Below are positions 56,801 through 64,000 of a stretch of DNA of 64,000 nucleotides, piece after piece (the stretch's first letter is position 1; every line of letters starts with the position of its first letter). This DNA is from Kamptonema formosum PCC 10802 (GTDB lineage Bacteria; Cyanobacteriota; Cyanobacteriia; Cyanobacteriales; Oscillatoriaceae), in assembly GCF_000332335.1 (NCBI RefSeq), contig NZ_KB235948.1, positions 5,324,472-5,388,471 of the forward strand, written 5' to 3'. Position numbers and translations under genes: made by a program. A model generated the notes under the pieces. That model ran no database searches. It saw nothing but the letters and a program-made list of their open reading frames with translations, and was not told the DNA's origin.

Positions 56801-57013
56801 GCGACCGGGCTGCGGCGGACAGATAAGATTGGCCTTGCCGCCTGAGCTTCTCTCCCTCACCCCCCAACCGCCGCTGTGACAGAATTTCTTCTCATGGTGC
56901 ATAATGGGAAAGCTCAGAGCCTGCTATCCTAGAAAGGCTCTATAAGCTTACTTGCAGTCCCTGCAACACTTCTGAGTATCAACGTTAAAGCCCATTTCCA
57001 GAAATCCACACCT

Positions 57014-58813
57014 ATGCGAACCCACTATTGCGGCCAACTCCGAAAGGAACAGATTGGAGAAACTGTCACCCTCTGTGGATGGGTTGACCGTCGCCGCGAT
57101 CATGGGGGCGTGATTTTCCTAGACCTGCGCGATCGCACCGGCATAGTCCAAATCGTCAGCGATCCCGTTCGCACGCCGGCTTCTTACGAGACGGCAGAAG
57201 CCATGCGCAGCGAATATGTGGTAAAAATCACCGGTCGGGTGACGCAACGCCCCGCTGATTCCCTCAATCCCAAACTGGCCACCGGCGAGGTGGAAGTGTA
57301 CGCTGATGGGATTGAGCTGCTCAACAAAGTCCACAAGTCGCTGCCTTTCCAGGTTTCGGCGGCGGAAACAGAACAGGTGCGCGAGGAGTTGCGCCTGAAG
57401 TACCGCTATCTGGATTTGCGGCGGGAGCGCATGAGCCGCAATCTCCAGCTGCGCCACGCTGTGGTTAAGGCGATTCGGCGCTATTTGGAAGACGCGCAAG
57501 GTTTTATTGAGGTGGAAACGCCGGTGCTGACGCGCTCGACGCCGGAAGGGGCGCGGGACTATTTGGTGCCCAGCCGCGTCAACCCGGGCGAGTGGTTTGC
57601 TCTACCGCAGTCGCCGCAGCTGTTCAAGCAGTTGCTGATGGTGTCGGGGTTTGACCGCTACTACCAGATCGCCCGCTGCTTCCGGGATGAGGACTTGCGC
57701 GCCGACCGGCAGCCAGAATTCACCCAGCTGGACATGGAGATGAGCTTTATGTCTCTGGAGGATATTCTTGAGCTGAATGAAGGTTTGGTAGCACATATTT
57801 TCAAAACTGTCAAGGGGGTGGAGTTGCCGCGTCCTTTCCCCCGCCTGACGTATGCTGAGGCAATGGGCCGGTATGGCAGCGACAAGCCGGACACGCGCTA
57901 TGGCTTGGAGTTGGTGGATGTCTCGGATTTGATGAAGAACTCTGGGTTTAAGGTGTTTTCGGGGGCGATTGCTGCCGGTGGGATTGTGAAGATCCTGCCG
58001 GTTCCCGGAGGGAATGAGGCAATTTCCAACGTGCGGATTAAACCGGGCGGGGATTTGTTCAATGAGGCGAGCGCTGCCGGTGCGAAGGGTTTGGCTTATA
58101 TTCGCGTCCGGGATGACGGGGAGATTGACACGATTGGCGCGATTAAGGATAATTTGAGCGAGGAGCAAAAGCAGGAACTGCGGCGGCGCACCGGCGCTCA
58201 ATCTGGGGATTTGCTGCTGTTTGGCGCGGGAGAGGCTAGCGTGGTGAATAAAACGCTCGACCGGCTGCGCCAAACGATCGCTCGCCAGCTGGGATTGATT
58301 GACGAAAGCAAAATCAATCTGCTGTGGGTGACGGATTTCCCGATGTTTGAGTGGAATGCGGACGAGAAGCGCTGGGAGGCTCTGCACCACCCGTTTACTG
58401 CGCCGCACCCAGATGATGTGGGCGATTTGAAGAGTGCGCGGGCGCAAGCTTATGACTTGGTGCTGAATGGGTATGAAGTCGGTGGGGGGAGCCGGCGGAT
58501 TTACCAGCGGGATATTCAGGAGAAAGTGTTTGAAACGATTGGTTTGAGTAAGGAGGAAGCTTATAATAAGTTTGGCTTTCTGCTGGAGGCGTTTGAGTAT
58601 GGCACGCCGCCGCACGGGGGAATTGCTTACGGTTTAGACCGGCTGGTGATGTTGCTAGCTGGAGAGGAGTCGATTCGGGATGTGATTGCCTTTCCGAAGA
58701 CGCAGCAAGCGAGCTGTTTGCTGACGAATGCGCCGTCTGGAGTCGATGAGAAGCAGCTGAAAGAGCTGCATGTGGCTTCGACTTACAAGCCGAAAGATAA
58801 GCCGTCAAGCTGA
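57014..58813 (+). CDS. aspS: Aspartyl-tRNA synthetase
   Basis: 599 residues, full length for the bacterial type. Anticodon-binding OB fold (~1-105, with [20 protein letters not shown]), class II motif 2 [18 protein letters not shown], the bacterial GAD insertion (~280-410) and motif 3 [12 protein letters not shown]. It charges tRNA-Asp in the cytoplasm; without GatCAB information, discrimination between tRNA-Asp and tRNA-Asn cannot be judged. Start ATG at 57014. Confidence 0.97.
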   Translation: MRTHYCGQLRKEQIGETVTLCGWVDRRRDHGGVIFLDLRDRTGIVQIVSDPVRTPASYETAEAMRSEYVVKITGRVTQRPADSLNPKLATGEVEVYADGIELLNKVHKSLPFQVSAAETEQVREELRLKYRYLDLRRERMSRNLQLRHAVVKAIRRYLEDAQGFIEVETPVLTRSTPEGARDYLVPSRVNPGEWFALPQSPQLFKQLLMVSGFDRYYQIARCFRDEDLRADRQPEFTQLDMEMSFMSLEDILELNEGLVAHIFKTVKGVELPRPFPRLTYAEAMGRYGSDKPDTRYGLELVDVSDLMKNSGFKVFSGAIAAGGIVKILPVPGGNEAISNVRIKPGGDLFNEASAAGAKGLAYIRVRDDGEIDTIGAIKDNLSEEQKQELRRRTGAQSGDLLLFGAGEASVVNKTLDRLRQTIARQLGLIDESKINLLWVTDFPMFEWNADEKRWEALHHPFTAPHPDDVGDLKSARAQAYDLVLNGYEVGGGSRRIYQRDIQEKVFETIGLSKEEAYNKFGFLLEAFEYGTPPHGGIAYGLDRLVMLLAGEESIRDVIAFPKTQQASCLLTNAPSGVDEKQLKELHVASTYKPKDKPSS

Positions 58814-58897
58814 GTGCGCGCGCAGGGGAACCCCACCCCCTCACCCCCTCTTCGTTAACGGGGAGGGGAAATTTGGAGTCCCAAAAGGCGCTCCCAC

Positions 58898-58979
58898 CGA
58901 CGTAGGACAGGCGTCTCGCCTGTCCCAAAAGGCACTCCCTTCGACGGAGGACAGGCGTCTCGCCTGTCCTCTCGCCTGT
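58898..58979. repeat. GGACAGGCGTCTCGCCTGTCC palindromes
   Basis: Two copies (from ~58904 and ~58948) after aspS, followed by a partial third (TCTCGCCTGTCCT). Same family as 19955, 39480, 39585 and 54393. Confidence 0.85.
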
Positions 58980-59009
58980 CCTTTCGGTGCAAAAGTCTGA
59001 AACATCGGT

Positions 59010-59210
59010 TCATCTCGCTAAACATGTGTCTTTGGTTGGAGTCGTTTCTCGTTTGACATGACCGGACATGACAGCGTACTGCAAATCTGTCAGGGCGTCA
59101 ATATCGTCCAAGCTACAGCCGGCGTTAAACAGCCGCTGCAGCTGTTGTTCCACGTCAACGGTAAGATAACCCTTTGCAAACACCTGTTGGACAACTTTGC
59201 GAATCATCAT
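59010..59210 (-). CDS. Small conserved cyanobacterial protein
   Basis: 66 residues (MMIRKVVQQVFAKGYLTVDVEQQLQRLF...). The first half with the VFAKGYLT segment, followed by a helix and a LQ-A-MSG-V-RE end, resembles a short protein repeated in many cyanobacterial genomes. No known function. Either of two adjacent ATG codons may start it. Confidence 0.6.
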   Translation of the reverse strand: MMIRKVVQQVFAKGYLTVDVEQQLQRLFNAGCSLDDIDALTDLQYAVMSGHVKRETTPTKDTCLAR

Positions 59211-59454
59211 CAGCCGTTATATTTCTTAAAGTTCCTGAGCTTGTCCACTCAGTATTGCACTCGCGCCTCAATTGCTCCGTGATGCGAGTTTCCCAGGTGT
59301 TGTGATTCTCTGGGGAGAGGTGTTGTGATTCCGATCGCAGCCGGGAGGGCGGAGGCGGGCGGCTGGATGGGGCTGGGAAGGGGGGTGTGCCGGTCAGGGT
59401 AAGGGTGAGGGCTCACTCACCGGCGCTGTTTGTCGAGCCGGTGGCTCAAAGCAG

Positions 59455-59479
59455 CAGGGTGCGCTGGTAACGCACCCTG
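59455..59479. terminator. Possible terminator after Rpn-like gene
   Basis: 9-bp perfect stem CAGGGTGCG / CGCACCCTG, 16 bases past the stop of the minus-strand gene at 59496; no T-run. Confidence 0.4.
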
Positions 59480-59495
59480 GAAGTCCTAAAAAGGA

Positions 59496-60317
59496 TTAAC
59501 GAAGCTGGCGGATAAAGGCATCGAGCGCCGCACAAGTCCAAGCCTGACGGAGCAAGCCCTGCAACTGTTCAGGTGTCAGCCCCTCTAGCTTCGGGGCGAC
59601 CTCTGCCGGTACAGAGCCAAACCTGGCGTCGAGAGCGTCCAGGATCGAGGTCTTTAAGGCTTGTTGCTGTCCTTGCTGCACTCCTTGCTCCAGGATGTCC
59701 TGATAAATTACCGACTCTCGCATGATGTCCTCCCGAAACAATTGCCGGATCGAGTTTTTGTCAAAGCGCAAACCGGCTAGAATGGTACTGCAAGCCGTAA
59801 TTTGGCCCCGCTGTGCCGGTGTCTCTATCTTAGACAATTCTTGAGCCACTTGACTGAGCAGCCGTTCTGGCGCATCTGTGCGGCACAAACTGGCTAAAGG
59901 TAAGAGCGCTGGATTTTGCAATAAGGGTTTTGGATCTTGCTCCCACATCCGGATGATTTGATAGCGGTGCCGCGTGTTTTCAACGCGAAAGGTATCTTTT
60001 AGTCGTTTGGCGGCGGGTGTTTCTTTGAGCAAGATAAGCGTCTGAGTCACCGGCACGCGATAGCGCCGGTAGAGTCGAATCCAGTAGTCCAGCATTCTCA
60101 ACGGTAGAGGTGGCTCCTCATCTACGTCAACCTCGAATTCCAGGTGCAGAATTCGCTCGTGGGTGCGCAGGAAGGTGAGATAGTCGGCGCGAATGGGTTC
60201 GATACTCAATTCGGTTTTGAGAACTTCAACTGATGGGGGGACTTGTCCCAATATCCAGCCGGCAAACTGGGAGGGGTAAGTTTCGGAGAGATATTTACAA
60301 GCGTTGTCATAAGCCAT
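59496..60317 (-). CDS. Rpn-type PD-(D/E)XK nuclease-like protein
   Basis: 273 residues. The N-terminal fold shows RADYLTFLRTHERILHLEFEV, where the E..H.EFE strand corresponds to the PD-(D/E)XK core, then MLDYWIRLYRRY and VTQTLILLKET. A QQGQQQ-rich hinge near residue 210 leads to a C-terminal DUF4351-like helical bundle (LEGLTPEQLQGLLRQAW). These proteins are multiplied in cyanobacteria and predicted to be recombination-promoting nucleases or transposon relatives. It is intact and monocistronic. Confidence 0.82.
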   Translation of the reverse strand: MAYDNACKYLSETYPSQFAGWILGQVPPSVEVLKTELSIEPIRADYLTFLRTHERILHLEFEVDVDEEPPLPLRMLDYWIRLYRRYRVPVTQTLILLKETPAAKRLKDTFRVENTRHRYQIIRMWEQDPKPLLQNPALLPLASLCRTDAPERLLSQVAQELSKIETPAQRGQITACSTILAGLRFDKNSIRQLFREDIMRESVIYQDILEQGVQQGQQQALKTSILDALDARFGSVPAEVAPKLEGLTPEQLQGLLRQAWTCAALDAFIRQLR

Positions 60318-60426
60318 TAGAGCGAGTGAACTCCTGATTCAGAAGGGGGTTAAAGTTGAGTTTATAGCCTTTCTCATATTAGTGAGGTACTGAGAAACCC
60401 GGTTTCGTAGGGGCGGATCCCCGTGC

Positions 60427-60575
60427 CATCGGTGTCAACTTAAGCTCCCGGCGATTGAAATCGCGGCTATACAAACGAAGTCCGCCTTCGCGGACTTAAG
60501 AGAAGAACTAGAATCTTAAAACCCTTGCCTTGCGGGTTTTGTCTGTGTAGCTGCGGTTTCAACCGCCGGGAGGCT
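60427..60575 (+). repeat. ~150-bp compound repeat, copy 1
   Basis: CAACTTAAGCTCCCGGCGATT, then AAGTCCGCCTTCGCGGACTT, then a TGTAGCTGCGGTTTCAACCG tail. It matches 63637-63783 along its whole length with few changes. The rest of 60318-60908 shows no gene. Confidence 0.88.
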
Positions 60576-60723
60576 GCGGGACACAGCTTAAATTGACACC
60601 AATGGGCACCCACGGAGACCGCCCCTTCCGGGTTTCTGGGCTATAGTTCATCAAACTGAGAACCGCTATATAGCGCTTTAGGATAAGTGAGAATTGCACC
60701 TCTATAAGAGAAAGGCGATCGTT

Positions 60724-60810
60724 CAATCACCGGCAATCTCAGGAGGAACGGGTGCGTTCCCGAGTCTCGCTCGATCCAGCAGTGAGGTGACAGGAGAGGG
60801 AACGCACCCT
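60724..60810 (+). repeat. Dispersed repeat CAATCACCGGCAATCTCA..., copy 1
   Basis: Starts CAATCACCGGCAATCTCAGG and has GGTGCGTTCCCG with its partner GGGAACGCACCC as inverted arms. Copy 2 at 61810-61891. Confidence 0.8.
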
Positions 60811-60908
60811 ACTGCGGAACGGGGGAAGCGGCGAAGAAATTTTCAAAAGCCCCTAGGCAGAACGATAGGGATGTGGTAAAATGAATAACAGGAGTTAAAG
60901 TTCCGCCG

Positions 60909-61127
60909 GTGAGCGCGAAAAATATGTCTCGGACATTCACGGCAATCGTTTATTGGGAAGAGGATGTCTATGTTGCCCAATGTCCTGAAGTGGGGACAGC
61001 CAGCCAGGGAGAAACGATTGAAGAGGCGCTAGCCAATCTGAAAGAGGCAACAGAACTGTATTTAGAGGAGTTTCCTTTGCCTAAAACTTCCCCTCGCATG
61101 CTAACTTCAGGCGGGGGTTTCAGTTGA
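60909..61127 (+). CDS. HicB-family antitoxin-like protein, apparently orphan
   Basis: 72 residues from a GTG at 60909, which has AGGAG about 14 bases upstream; an ATG at 60924 is the alternative. The core FTAIVYWEEDVYVAQCPEVGTASQGETIEEALANL is the HicB RNase-H-like fold. It has no DNA-binding C-terminal domain. HicB normally neutralises the mRNA-cleaving toxin HicA, encoded next to it. No HicA frame was found on either side, so it is a solitary copy or has lost its partner. Confidence 0.75.
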   Translation: MSAKNMSRTFTAIVYWEEDVYVAQCPEVGTASQGETIEEALANLKEATELYLEEFPLPKTSPRMLTSGGGFS

Positions 61128-61367
61128 GGAGTTTGTCAGCAATCTTTAAAGGTTCTATTGAGGCGGGGGTGGTGAGCGCTCCATCACCGGCTTTCGTCGC
61201 GCCGCAGAAATGGCTGAGGGGAAGAGCCGGTGGAAGGCATGTCAAGGTGGAGAGTTACTCTACCTAGAGGCGCTCGCCCTCGGGCGAGGTGATGCCTTGG
61301 CCATTTGGCATGTATGAGCGAAGAGTGCTATATTTTAAAATAAATAGAGCGTTTTAGAGGAGTAGCT

Positions 61368-61751
61368 ATTCTTCCAACAGCAGAACAAGGTATAACCTGT
61401 ATCAGGTTATGTCAATATTTGACTAATTTTTACCGGTCGGTCGAGATATTGCGTTTAGACGAGCGCGATGGCACGGTATTCATTTTCGCAGGAGAAGAAC
61501 TTCAAATCCAAGTTAGTCGAGATGGAACGATTTCTAACATGAAACCAGACTTTGATAAAATGAGCAAGGCTGAGTTGCGAGCCTACGCACTCGCTCACCG
61601 GGATGATAGTGAAGCTTTCTACAAACTTGTTGACCGTTTGAAGGCTGATTCTAAAGACCAAGTATGGCATCCCTGTCCGAAAGCACCGGAAGACTGGGAA
61701 AAGTTGCCGGACTTAATTCAGGAGCATCTAAAAAAACAGGCGGAATCATAA
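61368..61751 (+). CDS. Fused DUF6888-DUF6887-like protein with ATT start
   Basis: 127 residues if it starts at the ATT at 61368, which has GAGGAG six bases upstream and begins the family-like sequence LPTAEQGITCIRLCQYL; from the first classical codon (TTG, 61419) it is 110 residues. Residues ~1-48 (NFYRSVEILRLDER, TVFIFAGEELQIQV) resemble one small cyanobacterial family. The rest (MKPDFDKMSKAELRAYALAH, PEDWEKLPDLIQEHL) resembles a second, normally encoded by its own adjacent gene with an ATG start. The two are joined here by SRDGTISN. The function of both families is unknown. Confidence 0.65.
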   Translation: MLPTAEQGITCIRLCQYLTNFYRSVEILRLDERDGTVFIFAGEELQIQVSRDGTISNMKPDFDKMSKAELRAYALAHRDDSEAFYKLVDRLKADSKDQVWHPCPKAPEDWEKLPDLIQEHLKKQAES

Positions 61752-61809
61752 GCTTTTTTAGGAGTGTCTCTTGCCGGTGAGCGCACTTCCTCAGAGGAGT
61801 GCGATCTAC

Positions 61810-61891
61810 CAATCACCGGCAATCTCAAGAGGACCGGGTGCGTTCCCGACTTTCGCCATAAGTGGGGCTAAGGAAGGGGGAACGCACCCCA
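61810..61891 (+). repeat. Dispersed repeat CAATCACCGGCAATCTCA..., copy 2
   Basis: Matches 60724-60810, with arms GGTGCGTTCCCG and GGGAACGCACCC; it ends just before the stop of the PPC protein gene. Confidence 0.8.
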
Positions 61892-61895
61892 CTCA

Positions 61896-63515
61896 TCACA
61901 CAAAAGTCAGGTTAGTGCTGTAGTTGGTGCTATCCAGCGGGTTGCTGGCCAAAATGCCGGCGAAGTCTGTCCCGCTTGCTAAAGTTTCAATGTTTGAGGT
62001 GTCGGAAGAAGAACTGCCAAAGGCATCGCTGAAAAGAGTGCCGGTGGTTGCGCTACCATTGCCGTTGAACTCTTGAATGACAGAGACAGTTGTATCTTTG
62101 GAAACCGCCTCACTGCTGCCGGCAACTTGATCGGAAGTGGGAGTGCCGGTCAGGGGGTCAATGTTAAGCGTACTGTTCAAAAGGTTAGGCCGGTTTTGGG
62201 AAGTGGCGACGGCTTCTGCTGCCAATCTCAGTTCGTAGTTGGTATTATCATCGGTGTAATATCGAGATACCCTAATAAAATAGCTGCCTCGCTCTAGGTC
62301 TGTGCTGATGTCGGCGTTGCTACCAGAATAACCATAGTCCTCCTTCAAAACATCCCCATCTCCATTATCAATCTGACCGTTGTTGTTTTTGTCCTTAATA
62401 AGCTGCACGTTGGCATAATCAGTCAGGGCTGCAAGCGTCACGCTTAAATTACTGTTACTGTTTAGGGTGAAGCCATAGTAGTCGTTCGGGTCAGTTAGGC
62501 CAACGAAATCCTTGAAGGTGGTGGTGTTGGCGCTCAAAGCTCCAATGTTGAGCGCGGTGCTCAGGGTGCTGCCTGGGTCGGTTGAAGTTGTGGCCGGTTT
62601 AGAAGTTACCCCCAATCTTAGGTCGTAGTTGGTATTATCATCGGTGGAATATGGAAATACCCTCATGAAATAGGTGCCGGCTTGTAGGGATGTGCTGATG
62701 TCGGCGTTGGAACTAGAAGAACCACTGTCCTCTTGTAAAACCTCCTCATCAGCAGTATTGATCTCACCGTTCTGGTTGTAGTCCTTAATAAGCTGCACTT
62801 TGGCATAATCAGTCAGCGCACCGAGAGTCAAGTCAACGTCACTGTTATTGTTTAATGTGAAGCGGTAGTAGTCGTTGCGGTCATCAGTGCCCACAAAGTC
62901 CGTGATAGTGCGGTTGGCACTCAGTACGCCAAGATCGGTAGCAGATCTGAGAGTGCTATTTGCCGGGGGGAGAGGATCTCCGACTGTCGGCGTTGGTGTC
63001 GGCGCTGCGCCTGAGGAAGAAGCAATGCGTCCTTCTTTCCGCCCAAAATTTACATAGTGTTCCAATGCCTGCTGGTAGTTGAAACCGGCTTGCTTCAAAT
63101 CCGCGTTATTATTCAAATAGAAGCTGACATTGAAAGTTGGTGACGAGGCGCGTCCCTCCTTTATGCCAAAATTCCGGAAGTGGTCAAACAGTTGCTCGTT
63201 CGTCAGACCGGCTGCTGCTAAGTCAGGATTGGCATTCCGGTAGAAAGACACATTAAAAACCGTGGATAAACCGCGCCCCTCCTTCACCCCAAAATTGGAC
63301 AGATGGTCATACAGTTGCCTGTTGGTGGTCAAACCGGCAGCCGCCAAGTCGGGATTGCTAGCCGCATAAACGCTCAGATCCACTAAGGGAGAAAATGTCC
63401 GTCTCTCGTTCAGCCCAAAGTTTAATAAGTGTTGCAAGGCTTGGGCATCGTTGAGATTCCGCAAGTCCGCGTTGGCTGAACGGTAGAAATTTGCGTCAAA
63501 GACATTAACAGCCAT
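61896..63515 (-). CDS. Repeat protein with two PPC domains, probably secreted
   Basis: 539 residues. Four ~40-residue units occupy residues 1-165 with the pattern FYRNANPDLAAAGLT-NEQL-DH-NFG-KEGR, a repeat frequent in cyanobacterial extracellular proteins. Two bacterial pre-peptidase C-terminal (PPC) domains follow (~185-305 and ~315-435), each with DYYRFTLNNNS/DYYGFTLNSNS. Each also holds an EF-hand-like loop (DYNQNGEINTADE, DKNNNGQIDNGDGD), suggesting calcium binding. The C-terminal ~100 residues are Ser/Thr-rich. No Sec signal; export by type I secretion is plausible. No catalytic domain is present. Confidence 0.82.
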   Translation of the reverse strand: MAVNVFDANFYRSANADLRNLNDAQALQHLLNFGLNERRTFSPLVDLSVYAASNPDLAAAGLTTNRQLYDHLSNFGVKEGRGLSTVFNVSFYRNANPDLAAAGLTNEQLFDHFRNFGIKEGRASSPTFNVSFYLNNNADLKQAGFNYQQALEHYVNFGRKEGRIASSSGAAPTPTPTVGDPLPPANSTLRSATDLGVLSANRTITDFVGTDDRNDYYRFTLNNNSDVDLTLGALTDYAKVQLIKDYNQNGEINTADEEVLQEDSGSSSSNADISTSLQAGTYFMRVFPYSTDDNTNYDLRLGVTSKPATTSTDPGSTLSTALNIGALSANTTTFKDFVGLTDPNDYYGFTLNSNSNLSVTLAALTDYANVQLIKDKNNNGQIDNGDGDVLKEDYGYSGSNADISTDLERGSYFIRVSRYYTDDNTNYELRLAAEAVATSQNRPNLLNSTLNIDPLTGTPTSDQVAGSSEAVSKDTTVSVIQEFNGNGSATTGTLFSDAFGSSSSDTSNIETLASGTDFAGILASNPLDSTNYSTNLTFV

Positions 63516-64000
63516 AGATTACCTCTCGCCAAATAAGTTGAAATTAGCTTCCATAAGAAGCCGGTGGATAAAAATTAAAGCATCTTTAACTGGGTAGAGT
63601 ACAGTTAGATCCCCCAAAGGGCAGGCACAGGGGCCATCATTATCAACTTAAGCTCCCGGCGATTGGAAATCGCGGCTATACAAACGAAGTCCGCCTTCGC
63701 GGACTAAGAGAAGAGCAAGAATCTTAAAACCCGCGCAGGCGGGTTTTGTCTGTATAGCTGCGGTTTCAACCGCCGAGAGACTGCTAATGGCACAGGGGCC
63801 TGCCCCTACAAGAGGGGCTTTGAGAATGTCCCCCCCCTTTGTAGGGGCGGGCCCTTCCGCCCCGGCGTTGGGGGGATCTAACTGGTTCACTTGTAACTAG
63901 CAACTTCCCCAAAGTTAATTTGCGTCGTTGCACAGCACCTGCGATCAACCCCTCTCTTTTCCCCCCCTCCCCGTACACGAGGAGGGGGTTGGGGGGTGGG
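63516..64000. other. Intergenic with repeats at window end
   Basis: 63637-63783 is copy 2 of the ~150-bp compound repeat. 63794-63854 is a GGGCCTGCCCCTAC / GTAGGGGCGGGCCC inverted repeat. The last ~40 bases are a CCCCTCC-type low-complexity run. No gene recognised. Confidence 0.7.

Noticed and set aside
57602..58615. 337-codon frame antisense to aspS
   Set aside because: Shadow of aspS; low-complexity Arg/Leu/Ile-rich translation.

Overview
The window is chromosomal DNA of a cyanobacterium, most likely a filamentous member of the Oscillatoriales/Leptolyngbyales type. The evidence is psbA (photosystem II D1), a carboxysome shell protein of the CcmK family, a CrtO-type carotenoid ketolase, the split glycolate dehydrogenase genes glcD/glcE/glcF, a CYP110-like P450, GCGATCGC (HIP1) octamers and very dense families of short dispersed repeats. 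No phage, plasmid, rRNA, tRNA or CRISPR locus was recognised.

Layout. 1-2.3 kb: 5' part of a transketolase-like gene, then a decayed P450 remnant beside a ~105-bp repeat. 2.3-5.9 kb: a CLC anion channel with CBS domains, a solitary CcmK paralogue, and a DUF1648 gene broken by the second copy of the ~105-bp repeat. 6-16 kb: glcD, then a RAYT-type transposase surrounded by its probable REP/REPIN palindromes, an HD-domain protein, a decaying receiver/PAS/GAF histidine kinase locus, then glcE and glcF. 16-20 kb: P450, a small exported protein, and a saccharopine-dehydrogenase-like oxidoreductase. 20-26 kb: two tandem alpha/beta-hydrolase paralogues, with a copy of the 3' end of crtO between them, then crtO itself; this reads as a segmental duplication. 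26-33 kb: a P-loop ATPase and two related membrane pseudokinases sharing a repeat domain. 33-39 kb: an SLH surface protein, a Uma2 nuclease and a VCBS/M23 peptidase of different base composition. 39-42 kb: a vMAP-N/NB-ARC STAND protein convergent with psbA. 42-48 kb: an adenylate-cyclase pseudogene, a FecR-domain protein, a RodZ-like HTH membrane protein and uncharacterised proteins. 49-59 kb: an alpha/beta hydrolase, a PAS/GAF histidine kinase, htpX, a helical protein and aspS. 59-64 kb: small conserved proteins, an Rpn/PD-(D/E)XK nuclease, HicB, a DUF6888-DUF6887 fusion and a PPC-domain repeat protein.

How it fits together. The only clear pathway is photorespiratory glycolate oxidation (glcD, glcE and glcF, not contiguous). 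Photosynthesis-linked genes (psbA, ccmK, crtO) are scattered. The dominant theme is repeat activity. Six or more dispersed repeat families occupy almost every intergenic space and have entered or broken several genes: the DUF1648 gene, the receiver domain, and probably two histidine-kinase ATPase domains. Gene decay (P450, cyclase, crtO 3' copy, DUF1648, the sensor kinase 5' end) is correspondingly common. The repeat-mobilisation system centred on the RAYT gene is the most system-like feature seen.
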